From contig JBCAXJ010000003.1 in assembly GCA_038534135.1 (NCBI GenBank), forward strand, positions 73,995 to 137,994: a DNA stretch of 64,000 nucleotides. The letters run 5' to 3'. The position numbers and the translations under genes were made by a program. This document shows positions 1 through 8,681 of the stretch, piece by piece. Source of the DNA: Thermohalobaculum sp038534135 (GTDB taxonomy: Bacteria; Pseudomonadota; Alphaproteobacteria; Rhodobacterales; Rhodobacteraceae). The first letter of the stretch is position 1. Every line of letters starts with the position of its first letter. The notes below the pieces were generated by a model. That model had not been told where the DNA came from and did not search any database. It saw only the letters and a program-made list of their open reading frames with translations.

Positions 1-1
1 G

Positions 2-613
2 GTTGAGACTGCGGGTGCGGCCTACCGCACCGCTGCCGAGGCTCTGACCGAAGCTCGCCGCGCGGCCGCGAAAGAACTCGATGCCGCCGTGACGGCCGAG
101 CTTCCGCCCCTGCGCATGGAAGCGGCACGGTTCGTGACCGATATCGCCGTGGCGGAGGACGGGCCGGAAGGTGCTGATGCCGTGCGCTTCACGGCGCAGA
201 CCAATCCGGGATCTCCGGCGGGACCGATCGACCGGATCGCCTCGGGCGGTGAACTCAGCCGGTTTCTGCTGGCCCTGAAGGTGCAGCTTGCCGCCCTGGA
301 GACCGGCCAGGTGATGATCTTCGACGAGATTGACCGGGGTGTCGGCGGCGCCACGGCAAACGCTGTCGGGCGGCGGCTGTCCCGGCTGGCTGATACCGGA
401 CAGGTGCTGGTCGTCACGCACGCACCGCAGGTCGCTGCAAAGGGCGATGCGCATTTCCTGATCGCGAAGTCCACGCCCGACGGGCAAACCCGGACCGATG
501 TGACTGAGCTGGACGATGCCGCGCGGACGGACGAGATCGCGCGCATGCTGTCGGGCGACCGGATTACGGAAGAGGCCCGCTCCGCCGCGCGCGCGTTGAT
601 CGACGATCGCTGA
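2..613 (+). CDS. recN: DNA repair protein RecN, C-terminal part (5' end outside window)
   Basis: This is the last 203 residues of an SMC-like ATPase that acts in double-strand-break repair. The frame is open from base 2, so the gene enters from the left edge. The C-terminal ATPase half is visible: the ABC signature GGELSRFLLALKVQLA, then a Walker B and D-loop in MIFDEIDRGVGGATANAVG, then the switch histidine region VLVVTHAPQVAA. This order is diagnostic of RecN. Full-length RecN is about 550 residues, so roughly the first 350 lie outside the window. The gene ends with TGA, and no convincing terminator hairpin follows. Confidence 0.95.
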   Translation, partial: VETAGAAYRTAAEALTEARRAAAKELDAAVTAELPPLRMEAARFVTDIAVAEDGPEGADAVRFTAQTNPGSPAGPIDRIASGGELSRFLLALKVQLAALETGQVMIFDEIDRGVGGATANAVGRRLSRLADTGQVLVVTHAPQVAAKGDAHFLIAKSTPDGQTRTDVTELDDAARTDEIARMLSGDRITEEARSAARALIDDR

Positions 614-724
614 AATCAGTCGGCGGTCCTGTTTTTGCACCTGCGAAACCGCTTGTCCGTTTAGCGAATCTTCAGAGATTTCACTCAATTCTTACTCTGT
701 GAGTTGGGTATTGCGGGGGTGGGC

Positions 725-2107
725 GTGTCTGCGGTTAATCGAGCAGTTGCACATGCGGTGTCGGAAGCGGGCTCTGATGACCATCCCGCGACGGTGATTT
801 CACAGGGCGTCCCGGACGCGTTTTCCGTGCCATCGGTGTCGATCCCGCCGGGCACGGTGCTGAACGGCATCTACATCGTGGACGAGCGCATCGCCCGTGG
901 CGGCATGGGCGAGGTCTATGCCGGGCGCAATGTGCAGACCGGCTACAAGGTCGCGATCAAGATGATCCTGCCCGAACACGCCGAGGACGAGCTGATCATC
1001 GGCCTGTTCCGGCGCGAAGCCGATGTGCTGCACGACATCCACCACGAAGCGATCGTGCGCTACTTCCTGTTCTCGGTCGATCCGGCGCTTGGCCGGTCCT
1101 ATCTGGTGATGGAGTACGCCGAAGGCCCCTCGCTGGCCGATCACCTCAAGAAACATGGGGCCATGTCGCGCGAGGATCTGGACACGCTTCGGTGCCGGAT
1201 CGCCGATGGCCTGCACGCGGCCCACAAGCAGGGCGTCTTCCACCGCGACATCTCGCCGGACAACATCATCCTGATCGACGGGCAGGTCGAGAAGGCGAAG
1301 ATTATCGACTTTGGTATCGCCAAGTCGTCTGATTCAAAGGACACGCTGATCGGATCCAGCCTGGCCGGAAAGATGAATTACATCTCGCCCGAGCAGCTCG
1401 GTCTGAACGGCGGTGTCGTCAGCGCGAAATCCGACATTTATTCGCTGGGCCTGGTGCTGGCGCAGGCGTCCACGGGACAGCCCCTGTCGATGACCGGCAG
1501 TCAGGTCGACATCATCGACAAGCGGCGCGACGTGCCGGATCTGGCCGCCGTGCCCGGGCATGTTCGCAGCCTGATCCAGGCGATGCTCGCCCCGGCACCC
1601 GAGGGTCGGCCCGAAGACATGGCAATGGTTGCCGACTGGGACGGCAAGACCTTCACGGGCCGCAGGCGCCCGGTTCGGTCCTCGGGCCGGGGCCGGTGGC
1701 TGCAAGGCTCCGTGATCGCGGCCTCGGTGCTGATTGCCTCTGGCCTGTTGATCCATGAAGTGGCCGAGGATTACTTCGGGATCGGCCCGAACGTCGCTGT
1801 CGCCGCGGCACCGCGCATCGTTCTGGAACCTGTGCAGGAAGAAGTCGTCGCCCCGGCGGCCAAAGTCGGCGAGCCGTATGACTGGTCCACCGCCTCGTTC
1901 GCCTATAGCGGCGCGCCCGAAAAGCTTCTGATCCGTTCCATCGGGCGGGTTCCGCCGGGATTGATCTTCTCGCGCGATGCCGAAGGGGTCAGCAAGCTTG
2001 CGGGCACGCCGACGGAAAGCGGCAGCTTCAGTTTCCTGATCGATGCCGAAAGCCCCTCGGGACTGGTTGCCGAACAGGTCGTGATCCTGAACGTCGATAC
2101 GCCCTGA
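725..2107 (+). CDS. Membrane-anchored Ser/Thr protein kinase with C-terminal Ig-like domain
   Basis: This is a Hanks-type kinase. The glycine loop ARGGMGEVYAGR, the VAIKM lysine, the catalytic loop HRDISPDN, the DFGIAKS motif and an SPEQ (APE-like) motif come in the right order, so it should be active. About 130 residues after the kinase domain a single membrane helix (WLQGSVIAASVLIASGLLIHEV region) follows. The last 80 residues (PPGLIFSRDAEG, LAGTPTESGSFSF) resemble the putative-Ig/cadherin-like fold often found outside the membrane. The arrangement suggests an outside sensor coupled to a cytoplasmic kinase. The start is uncertain: GTG at 725 has a G-rich stretch upstream, but TTG at 704 and GTG at 719 are in frame. 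No phosphatase or obvious substrate gene is adjacent. Confidence 0.85.
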   Translation: MSAVNRAVAHAVSEAGSDDHPATVISQGVPDAFSVPSVSIPPGTVLNGIYIVDERIARGGMGEVYAGRNVQTGYKVAIKMILPEHAEDELIIGLFRREADVLHDIHHEAIVRYFLFSVDPALGRSYLVMEYAEGPSLADHLKKHGAMSREDLDTLRCRIADGLHAAHKQGVFHRDISPDNIILIDGQVEKAKIIDFGIAKSSDSKDTLIGSSLAGKMNYISPEQLGLNGGVVSAKSDIYSLGLVLAQASTGQPLSMTGSQVDIIDKRRDVPDLAAVPGHVRSLIQAMLAPAPEGRPEDMAMVADWDGKTFTGRRRPVRSSGRGRWLQGSVIAASVLIASGLLIHEVAEDYFGIGPNVAVAAAPRIVLEPVQEEVVAPAAKVGEPYDWSTASFAYSGAPEKLLIRSIGRVPPGLIFSRDAEGVSKLAGTPTESGSFSFLIDAESPSGLVAEQVVILNVDTP

Positions 2108-2192
2108 GATCGTCAAGGGGCCAGCTTGATCGAGGTCAATGCGGCACTGCACAAAGCGTGAGAGGGTCCAGGCATCAGCAAGGAGCCCGACC

Positions 2193-2618
2193 ATGCACCT
2201 GACCGACGATGAGAAAAAGAAGATCCGTGCAAGCTATGCGCTGATCAAGCCAGAGGCTGATCGGGTATCGGAGCTGTTTTACCCTGATCTCTTCAACCGG
2301 GCACCGAAGCTGCGCAAACTGTTCCCCGATGATATGCGCGAGCAGGGTATGCGCTTCATGGCGGCAATCGCCTTCATCATCGACAACCTGGATGACGAGG
2401 CTGAACTGAACCGGCGTCTCGATTTGCTTGCCGAAGGGCACGCGCCGTTCAAGCTTCTGCCGATGGATTATCGCGAGATGCAGGAAGCGCTGATCGACTC
2501 GATCGCCGAGGCCCTGAAATCCAAGTTCACCGATGACGTTCAACTGGCTTGGCGCAGTGCGTTTGACCAGATCTGCAACGAGATGATCAAGCGCAGCGGC
2601 ACCGAACTGGCAACCTGA
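2193..2618 (+). CDS. Globin family protein (single-domain)
   Basis: The 141-residue protein has a globin pattern: an early helical segment (KKIRASYALIKPEADRVSE), a CD-corner phenylalanine in LFNRAPKLRKLFPDD, a distal Gln in REQGMRFM, and a likely proximal haem histidine at about residue 83 in LAEGHAPFKL, followed by the G/H helices. It lacks the FAD and NAD domains of flavohaemoglobin, so it is a stand-alone globin that could bind O2 or NO. ATG 2193 is chosen because AAGGAG lies 8 bases upstream. The kinase gene ends 85 bases earlier, so co-transcription is possible but not shown. Confidence 0.85.
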   Translation: MHLTDDEKKKIRASYALIKPEADRVSELFYPDLFNRAPKLRKLFPDDMREQGMRFMAAIAFIIDNLDDEAELNRRLDLLAEGHAPFKLLPMDYREMQEALIDSIAEALKSKFTDDVQLAWRSAFDQICNEMIKRSGTELAT

Positions 2619-3178
2619 CGCGCGGGCACGTGTGCCGCCGAGGGTGCGGCAAAGCGTGCCATGACCCGCGCCGTAACGCGGATCCATTCAGATCTGGCCT
2701 GACGACCGCACAGCCCAAAGCGCTGCCGCGCACGGATGCGGGGCAGGGTGATGGGTTCTCGTGCGGGGTGACGCCCAGGGCGGATCAAAATCCTGCCCAA
2801 CAAGCAAGAACAGCACCGGGACGGGGCGCTGCTCGCGATCCATGCCGGACAGAATCCGGCCATGTCGTGACATCAGATAAGCAGTGGCTGGCCAGCCACC
2901 TGGAACACAACTCGACGCGGTGCCGCGTGTCAGGCGGCTCCGGCAGCCTTGTACGGACCCTGTCAATCCGTCCTTGGCACCGGTCCTCGCGAGGTCATCC
3001 ACTCCCGAAGGAGTGAGGCAATTGCGCAGGCGTGTTTAGGGCCATGTGTCTAACATTTTGTTAAAATAGCGCAAATCGCGCCTCGCGCGCGCTTTGCGGA
3101 CTCCGAAGCCGTGCTAACGTCTGCTTGGGTCAGAGCGTCGCCGGTTGGCGACTCTCGCGGAGCCGCTCGGGGGACTGG
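2619..3178. other. Gene-free stretch between globin and barrel gene
   Basis: These 560 bases hold no convincing protein. Open frames exist on both strands but encode low-complexity, Arg/Pro-rich text without family features. Short inverted repeats are present (a GCTGGCCAGC palindrome near 2887 and ACTCCcgaaGGAGT near 2999), without T-runs. I could not match the stretch to SRP RNA, 6S RNA or tmRNA. The AT-richer segment at about 3040-3075 probably contains the promoter of the next gene. Confidence 0.4.
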
Positions 3179-3775
3179 ATGCAGACGTTGCGTGTGAATG
3201 CCTGTTTGGCACGGCTTATATATGGCGTCTTCCTCGCGGTCTTTTTGGGCACGGCACAGACTGCGCATCCGCAGGAGCACCCGCCATCCCTGACCTATGG
3301 CTACCAGACGTTCACGGGTGATGACCCATCCACCGCGCGGCAGGAGCGGTTCGATCCGCTCTATTATGATGGGTCCCCGTCGACCTGGGCGACCGGTTCG
3401 AAATCGGCGATGCAGTTCATCAACTCGAACGTCCAGTCGCACAACCTGGCGCTTCAGGTGAAACCGACGGGCAAGGACACCGTGACCCTGCGCTACGCCC
3501 ATGTCCGCGCAAACGAGCTTTGCAGCCCGCTGCAGTTCGGCCAGGCGACGCGGTTCAGCTTTGCCAACGGCAATCTGGGCACCGTGATCTCGGGCGTCAC
3601 CGACGCGCACCTGTCCGACGACGTGTTCCTCGAGTACAGCCGCATCCTGAACAGCCACACGTTTCTCAGTGCCGGGTTCAGCCTGTCGGTTCCCGGCGAG
3701 GGTATTCGAGCCGTGGTGCCGGGCAACACGCCAGTGTGGACTGGCGGGTTCGTCAACATGGTCGTGAATTTCTGA
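3179..3775 (+). CDS. Alginate-export-like outer-membrane protein, N-terminally shortened
   Basis: The 198-residue protein begins with a signal peptide (hydrophobic YGVFLAVFLGTAQTAHP) and goes straight into the C-terminal half of an alginate-export-type barrel. The recognisable core is YGYQTFTGDD, ERFDPLYYDG and WATGSKSAM, then alternating strands such as LALQVKPTGKDTVTLRYAHVRA, ending in a terminal Phe (VNMVVNF) as outer-membrane barrels do. Family members are usually 400-500 residues, so most of the first half is absent while the frame stays intact. It could be an in-frame deletion remnant or a small barrel. ATG 3179 is chosen because the signal peptide follows it directly. The serine hydrolase gene starts 28 bases downstream, suggesting one transcript. 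Confidence 0.7.
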   Translation: MQTLRVNACLARLIYGVFLAVFLGTAQTAHPQEHPPSLTYGYQTFTGDDPSTARQERFDPLYYDGSPSTWATGSKSAMQFINSNVQSHNLALQVKPTGKDTVTLRYAHVRANELCSPLQFGQATRFSFANGNLGTVISGVTDAHLSDDVFLEYSRILNSHTFLSAGFSLSVPGEGIRAVVPGNTPVWTGGFVNMVVNF

Positions 3776-3803
3776 ACCTCGGGCCAACAGAGAGGGCCAG
3801 ACA

Positions 3804-5123
3804 ATGATGCAAACTTTCCGTCTCTCAACGCTGCTGGCGGCAGTGGCGCTGGCCGGGGCCGGTGTGATGTCTCCGGCACTGGCGCAACCGCTGAATGCCG
3901 CGGACTCAGACCCGCGTGCTCTGCACTGGATGCAGGGCGCGCCGCCGCCGCCGGACAAGCTGATCATGCAGCCGGATGCGAACTTCTTCAGCTTCCCCAA
4001 GCTGCGTTGGTCGGTCTGCCATCTGCGAGAGTTGTTGCCGACCGAAGCCGTCAGCCGCGGCATCGGTGCACCGTCTTCTCTGGACTATGCCTTGGATATC
4101 GACATCGATGCCGTGTCGTTCCTGCCGACGGGCAGCGATGCGCCGATGACGTGGAAGGACTCGCTCGCCGCCAACTATACCGACGGGATGCTGGTTCTTC
4201 ACAAGAACCGGATCGTCTACGAGCATTACTCCGGCTGCCTGACCGAGATGGGCAAACACGCGGCGATGTCGATGACCAAGTCGATGACGGGTCTGCTGGC
4301 CGAGATCCTGGTGGCGGAAGGTGTCCTGGACGAAGATGCCTTGGTCGAGACAATTCTGCCGGAGTTGTCCCCCAGTGGCTTCGCCGGGGCGAGCGTGCGG
4401 CACGTCATGGACATGACCACGGGTGTGGCCTTCGACGAGGATTACGCCAACCGCGACGCCGATATCTGGGTCTACTCCGCTGCCGCCAGCCCGCTGCCCA
4501 AGCCCCCAGGATATGATGGTCCGGACGGCTATTTCGAGTATCTCGCTACTGTGGAACCCGGCGGACCCCACGGCGATGCCTTCGGCTACAAGACGATCAA
4601 CTCGGACGTGCTCGGCTGGATCGTCTCGCGCGTGACCGGCCGCGCGGTCACCGAACTGCTGTCCGAGCGGATCTGGAGCCGCATCGGCGCCGAACAGGAC
4701 GCCTATTTTACGGTCGATGCCAGGGGCACGCCGTTTGCCGGGGGCGGGATGACGGCGGGCCTGCGCGATCTGGGCCGGATCGGGGTGCTCATGCTGAACG
4801 GTGGAGAGTTTGACGGGCAACGGCTTTTCCCGGCGCAGGTCGTGGCGACCATCGCGGCGGGCGGAGACAAGGCGGCCTTCGAAAAGGCCGGGTTCAAGGC
4901 GCTCGCAGGCGGCAGTTATCGCAGTATGTGGTGGGTCTTTCACAATGCAAACGGTGCCTATGCCGCGCGCGGGGTGCATGGTCAGACGATCTATGTCGAT
5001 CCCACCGCCGAGATGGTGATCGTGCGCCTCGCCTCCTTCCCGAGTGCGAAGAACGCCGCGATCGATCCGACCTCGCTGCCTGCCTTCGAGGCTCTGGCGG
5101 CGTATCTGATCGGTCGGGACTAA
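3804..5123 (+). CDS. Secreted serine hydrolase, beta-lactamase/6-aminohexanoate-dimer-hydrolase type
   Basis: This is a 439-residue enzyme of the class C beta-lactamase fold. It carries a signal peptide (LLAAVALAGAGVMSPALAQ) and should be periplasmic. The catalytic SxxK motif is SMTK at residues 156-159, preceded by HAAM. A Tyr-containing second motif lies in FGYKTINSDVLGWI, and a HGQ triad replaces the KTG box near the C terminus (GVHGQTIYVDP). HGQ and the overall pattern suit the nylon-oligomer-hydrolase/esterase branch better than true beta-lactamases. The natural substrate is unknown. GAGAGG precedes ATG 3804. The gene is probably co-transcribed with the barrel gene upstream. Confidence 0.85.
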   Translation: MMQTFRLSTLLAAVALAGAGVMSPALAQPLNAADSDPRALHWMQGAPPPPDKLIMQPDANFFSFPKLRWSVCHLRELLPTEAVSRGIGAPSSLDYALDIDIDAVSFLPTGSDAPMTWKDSLAANYTDGMLVLHKNRIVYEHYSGCLTEMGKHAAMSMTKSMTGLLAEILVAEGVLDEDALVETILPELSPSGFAGASVRHVMDMTTGVAFDEDYANRDADIWVYSAAASPLPKPPGYDGPDGYFEYLATVEPGGPHGDAFGYKTINSDVLGWIVSRVTGRAVTELLSERIWSRIGAEQDAYFTVDARGTPFAGGGMTAGLRDLGRIGVLMLNGGEFDGQRLFPAQVVATIAAGGDKAAFEKAGFKALAGGSYRSMWWVFHNANGAYAARGVHGQTIYVDPTAEMVIVRLASFPSAKNAAIDPTSLPAFEALAAYLIGRD

Positions 5124-5150
5124 GCGCGTCACGCAAGCGAAACGGGTCGA

Positions 5151-5831
5151 TCACCCGGTCCAGCCTTCCTCCATGATGACGGAGTCGAGACTATCCTCGG
5201 TCGCCCAGCCACGCGCCGCCAGTTCGGGGCTTTCGAACAACGCATCGACATAGCCCACGCAAAGATAGGCGATGATCGCCACGCGGTCGGGCAGGCTCAG
5301 AATCGTGCGCAGATCGGCATCCTTGAAGATGCTGACCCAGCCGACACCGACACCTTCGGCCCGTGCGGCAAGCCATAGATTTTGCACCGCGCAGACCGAC
5401 GAATAAAGATCCATGTCCGGATTGTGCGTCCGCCCCAGAACAACGTTTCCGCCACGCTCCCGGTCGCAGGTCACGCAGATGTTCAGCGGTGCCTTCTCGA
5501 TGCCTTCCAGCTTCAGCGCCGCATAGTCCGAGCGTTTTTCCGCCGGGAACATCGCCGCAGCCTCGGCATTCGCTTTGCCAAACGCGTCCTTGACCCGCGC
5601 GCGCTGTGCCGCATCGCGGATCAGGATGAAATTCCACGGTTGCGACAGTCCGACTGAAGGTGCTGCGTGGGCCGCTTGCAGGATCCGGCGCAGGGTCGCG
5701 GCGTCTACCGCGTCCGGCAGAAACTCGTTCCGCACATCGCGGCGGTGCGCGATCACATCATAGAGCGCCTGTCGTTCGGCGGGCGTGAACACGCGGGCGG
5801 CGCGCGGGGCTCTTTGGGACGGATCGGGCAC
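5151..5831 (-). CDS. bluB: 5,6-dimethylbenzimidazole synthase (BluB)
   Basis: This flavin-destroying nitroreductase-fold enzyme makes the lower ligand of vitamin B12 from FMNH2 and O2. Diagnostic segments are VIAHRRDVRNEF, SVGLSQPWNFILI, GRTHNPDMDLYSSVCAVQNLWLAAR (shown in part) and GVGVGWVSIF, all typical of BluB rather than ordinary nitroreductases. GTG at 5831 is preferred because AGGAGG lies just upstream at 5843-5838. An in-frame ATG at 5873 has no such site and would run into the leader. The gene lies behind a cobalamin riboswitch, so expression should fall when B12 is plentiful. It is tail-to-tail with the serine hydrolase gene. Confidence 0.93.
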   Translation of the reverse strand: MPDPSQRAPRAARVFTPAERQALYDVIAHRRDVRNEFLPDAVDAATLRRILQAAHAAPSVGLSQPWNFILIRDAAQRARVKDAFGKANAEAAAMFPAEKRSDYAALKLEGIEKAPLNICVTCDRERGGNVVLGRTHNPDMDLYSSVCAVQNLWLAARAEGVGVGWVSIFKDADLRTILSLPDRVAIIAYLCVGYVDALFESPELAARGWATEDSLDSVIMEEGWTG

Positions 5832-5879
5832 AACAGGCCTCCTGACATCTTCCGGTGCCGCCCCGCCGTCCATGCGAAG

Positions 5880-6046
5880 CCTGCGATGTCGTCAGGCCGG
5901 TCTTCTGGCTTCGGTTCGACCGAGCGCTGGCGCCTTCCCGGATCGCTCCAGTGGCGGTTGCCTGCTCGTCCCCGTTACAGCGGCGGGCCCGCGCCGGCTC
6001 TGCCCCGGCTTCCCGATTCTCCCCCTTTTGGGGGGCACCTGACACG
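5880..6046 (-). promoter_or_regulatory. Cobalamin riboswitch upstream of bluB
   Basis: Read on the minus strand, the leader contains GGTGCCCCCC, then GGGAAGCCGG, GCCGCTGTAACGG, the conserved GCCACTGG core, and finally AGCCAGAAGACCGGCCTG, a good B12 box. The order and spacing match the adenosylcobalamin aptamer. The B12 box lies about 50 bases before the bluB ribosome-binding site, suitable for translational control. Boundaries are approximate. Confidence 0.9.
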
Positions 6047-6146
6047 TCGATCTAGGCAGATCGGGCGGTGCTGTTCAAGGGGGATCTGGCCCACCGGGGT
6101 GCCACTCATCGCGTGCCCGATTGCCGATGCTGGCCGGGCGGTTAGG

Positions 6147-7058
6147 ATGATGGCGCGCACGCCAACAGAAGCGAGACTGCCCGTGACCTTTGCCTGCCTC
6201 GGCCCCGATCCGAACCCGACGCCGCCCAAGTTCGAGATGCCGCCGGGCGCGACCGACTGCCATTCACACGTGATCGGCCTGCCGCCAGACTACCCTTTCG
6301 TGCCGCAGCGTTCTTACACCCCGCCCGAGGCATCGCTCGAGATGTACCGCGCCATGCACGGTGCCCTCGGCATCGAGCGCGCGGTGATCGTGACGCCCTC
6401 GGTTCACGGGACGGACAACCGGATCACGGTCGAGGCCATCGCAGGCTACGGTCCGAACGCGCGCGGGATTGCTGTCGTCGACGCCGACGTGAGTGACGCA
6501 GCGTTGGAGTCGCTGAATACGGGCGGCATTCGCGGAATTCGGTTGAACGTGCTGTTCGGCGGCGGGGTCGGGTTGGATGCGTTTGCCCAGTTGGCCGGTC
6601 GCGTGAAGGCCTTGGACTGGCATATCCAACTTCTGATCAATGTCGGTCAGGACCTTCTCGGCATAGAAGACCAGATCCGCAGCCTCGGCGTGCCCGTCGT
6701 GATCGATCACATGGGATATCTGCCGGTCTCCGAAGGGCTGGGTCATCCCGGCTTCCAGGCTCTGCTGCGGCTGGTCCGGGACGGGATCTGCTGGATCAAG
6801 CTGTCGGGAAACTATCGGATCTCGGACGCCTATCCTGACTATCGCGATGCGATCCCGACCGCCTTGGCGCTGATCGAGGCGCGGCCCGAGAACATGGTTT
6901 GGGGCACCGACTGGCCGCACGTGTCGCTGGCGAAGGACATGCCGGATACCGGACTGTTGCTGTTCGCACTGGAAGACTATGCGCCCGACGCCGGTTTGCG
7001 TCGCGCGATCCTGGTCGACAATCCGGCGCGTCTTTACGGATTTCCGCCAGCGGCGTGA
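6147..7058 (+). CDS. Amidohydrolase-2 family metal-dependent hydrolase (PDC-lactonase-like)
   Basis: This 303-residue TIM-barrel hydrolase has the metal-binding HxH at the start (DCHSHVIG), a central VIDHMGYL histidine, and the C-terminal aspartate in WGTDWPHV. The family acts on lactones, decarboxylates or hydrolyses ring compounds. The closest pattern I recognise is 2-pyrone-4,6-dicarboxylate lactonase/LigI-like, but the real substrate is uncertain. ATG 6147 or 6150 is the sensible start; longer in-frame reading upstream would run through bluB and its riboswitch on the other strand. The Shine-Dalgarno is weak. No other aromatic-ring-cleavage genes are adjacent. Confidence 0.8.
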   Translation: MMARTPTEARLPVTFACLGPDPNPTPPKFEMPPGATDCHSHVIGLPPDYPFVPQRSYTPPEASLEMYRAMHGALGIERAVIVTPSVHGTDNRITVEAIAGYGPNARGIAVVDADVSDAALESLNTGGIRGIRLNVLFGGGVGLDAFAQLAGRVKALDWHIQLLINVGQDLLGIEDQIRSLGVPVVIDHMGYLPVSEGLGHPGFQALLRLVRDGICWIKLSGNYRISDAYPDYRDAIPTALALIEARPENMVWGTDWPHVSLAKDMPDTGLLLFALEDYAPDAGLRRAILVDNPARLYGFPPAA

Positions 7059-7109
7059 TCACGCACGATCTCGTTTCAACGTGCATCGATCAGACCCAAG
7101 TCCCGCACT

Positions 7110-7165
7110 GTCCCGGGCGAAGACCCGGGACCGCCCGCACATTGTCCCGGGCGAAGACCCGGGAC
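7110..7165. repeat. Two tandem copies of a dispersed GC-rich palindrome
   Basis: GTCCCGGG-N6-CCCGGGAC occurs at 7110-7131 and again at 7144-7165, a 34-base period. The same palindrome recurs near 36971 and 43579. Here it lies between convergent genes, so it may act as a bidirectional transcript end or be a REP-like mobile repeat. Confidence 0.8.
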
Positions 7166-7212
7166 CGCCCGCACACTGTCCGTATCGGTCCTTCAGTGAG
7201 CAGAACGGCGCC

Positions 7213-8589
7213 TCAGTTCCCCGGCAACAGCTTGCCCGGGTTCAGAATGCCGTTCGGATCGAAGCTCTGCTTGATCGCGCCCATCAGGCCCCAGGCATCC
7301 GCGCCGTGCTCGCGTTCCATGAACTTCTTCTTGCCGAAACCGACGCCATGCTCGCCCGAGATCGTGCCACCCATCGCAAGTGTCCGTTCGGTCAGGCGGT
7401 CGGTCATGCGCTGCGCTTCGGCCACGTCCTCCGGATCATCGGGGTCGAGCACCAGCGTGCCGTGGAAATTGCCATCGCCGACATGCCCGACAACGCAATA
7501 GAACAGGTGGCTCGAGGCAGCATCCTCGGCGGTCTCGTCGATGCAATCGGCCAAACGCGAGATCGGCACGCAGGCATCGGTCGCCAACAGTCTTTTGCCG
7601 GGATGTTGCTGACCGACCGAGTAGGCGAAGTTGTGCCGCGCGGTCCAGAGCTTGGTGCGATCCTCGGCCTTGGTGGTCCACTCAAAGCCCGATCCGTCAT
7701 GCTCCGAGGCCAGTTCCGCCACGGTTTCGGCCTGCTCGGCCACGCCCGCGTCCGAGCCATGGAACTCCATGAACAGCGTCGGCTGCTCGGACATCTCATA
7801 GCCGTTCGCGGTGTTGACGGCCTGGATCGCCGGCACGTCGAGGAATTCGATCCGGGCGATCGGAATGCCCATCTGGATGGTCTGGATCGCAGTGTTCACC
7901 GCGTCGCGCGCGGTCGGGAACGCGCAGATCGCGGCCGAGGTCGCTTCGGGCACGCCGTGCAGGCGCAGCGTGATCTCGGTGATGATGCCAAGCGTCCCTT
8001 CCGAGCCGACGAACAGCTTGGTCAGATCGTATCCCGCCGACGACTTCTTCGCCCGTGTCCCGGTGCGGATGACGCGGCCATCGGCCAGGACCACCTCCAG
8101 CGCCAGCACCGACTCGCGCATCGTGCCATAGCGCACGGCACAGGTGCCCGAGGCGCGCGTCCCCGCCATGCCTCCGATGGTGGCATCGGCACCTGGATCG
8201 ATCGGAAAGAACAGTCCGGTGTCGCGCAGTTCCTCGTTCAGGCGTTTGCGGGTGATGCCGGGCTGGACTGTGACGTCCATGTCCTCGGGGTGAACCGACA
8301 GAACCGCGTTCATCTCGCCCAGATCCAGCGTGATCCCGCCCTGAACGGGTATCACGTGGCCCTCCAGCGAGGTGCCAGCCCCCCAGGCGATGATCGGACA
8401 GCCGTGCGCGTTGCAGGTGCGCGCGATCAGACTGACTTCCTCGGTCGAGCGCGGCCAGATCACGGCATCGGGCGGCGCGGGCTTGTGCCAGGCCTCGTCC
8501 TTGCCGTGCTGCTCGAGGATCGCGGCAGCCCGGCTGAGCCGCTTGCCAAACTGCGGTTCGAGTTCTGCGATGGCGCTCTCTATGCTCAT
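7213..8589 (-). CDS. FAD-linked D-2-hydroxyacid dehydrogenase/oxidase (GlcD/DLD family)
   Basis: This 458-residue VAO-type flavoprotein has the FAD-binding PCMH domain in its first half (VIWPRSTEEVSLI, PIIAWGAGTSLEGHV, GGMAGTRASGTCAVRYG) and the C-terminal FAD-oxidase cap with FYCVVGHVGDGNFHG and GGTISGEHGVGFGK. These motifs are typical of D-lactate dehydrogenase (cytochrome) and glycolate oxidase subunit D. It probably oxidises a D-2-hydroxy acid to the 2-oxo acid. ATG 8589 is chosen because GGGAGGGG sits just upstream; a TTG at 8604 is in frame but less likely. It diverges from the thioesterase gene with about 90 bases between. Confidence 0.88.
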   Translation of the reverse strand: MSIESAIAELEPQFGKRLSRAAAILEQHGKDEAWHKPAPPDAVIWPRSTEEVSLIARTCNAHGCPIIAWGAGTSLEGHVIPVQGGITLDLGEMNAVLSVHPEDMDVTVQPGITRKRLNEELRDTGLFFPIDPGADATIGGMAGTRASGTCAVRYGTMRESVLALEVVLADGRVIRTGTRAKKSSAGYDLTKLFVGSEGTLGIITEITLRLHGVPEATSAAICAFPTARDAVNTAIQTIQMGIPIARIEFLDVPAIQAVNTANGYEMSEQPTLFMEFHGSDAGVAEQAETVAELASEHDGSGFEWTTKAEDRTKLWTARHNFAYSVGQQHPGKRLLATDACVPISRLADCIDETAEDAASSHLFYCVVGHVGDGNFHGTLVLDPDDPEDVAEAQRMTDRLTERTLAMGGTISGEHGVGFGKKKFMEREHGADAWGLMGAIKQSFDPNGILNPGKLLPGN

Positions 8590-8681
8590 GATCACCCCTC
8601 CCAATCACGCGTGATAACAGCACTTGGGCTTTTGCCGGGGACCATAGCCGAGTTAGGGTAGGGCGCAAGCAGACAGGGTGT

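Noticed and set aside
2630..3016. Open frames on both strands in the region after the globin gene
   Set aside because: Arg/Pro-rich, low-complexity translations with no start signals or family features.
5667..6146. Long upstream extension of the amidohydrolase frame
   Set aside because: It crosses bluB and the cobalamin riboswitch on the other strand, and its translation is unlike the family.
7110..7165. Tandem palindromes considered as a CRISPR or attachment site
   Set aside because: Only two copies, self-complementary, and the same element recurs at other gene ends.
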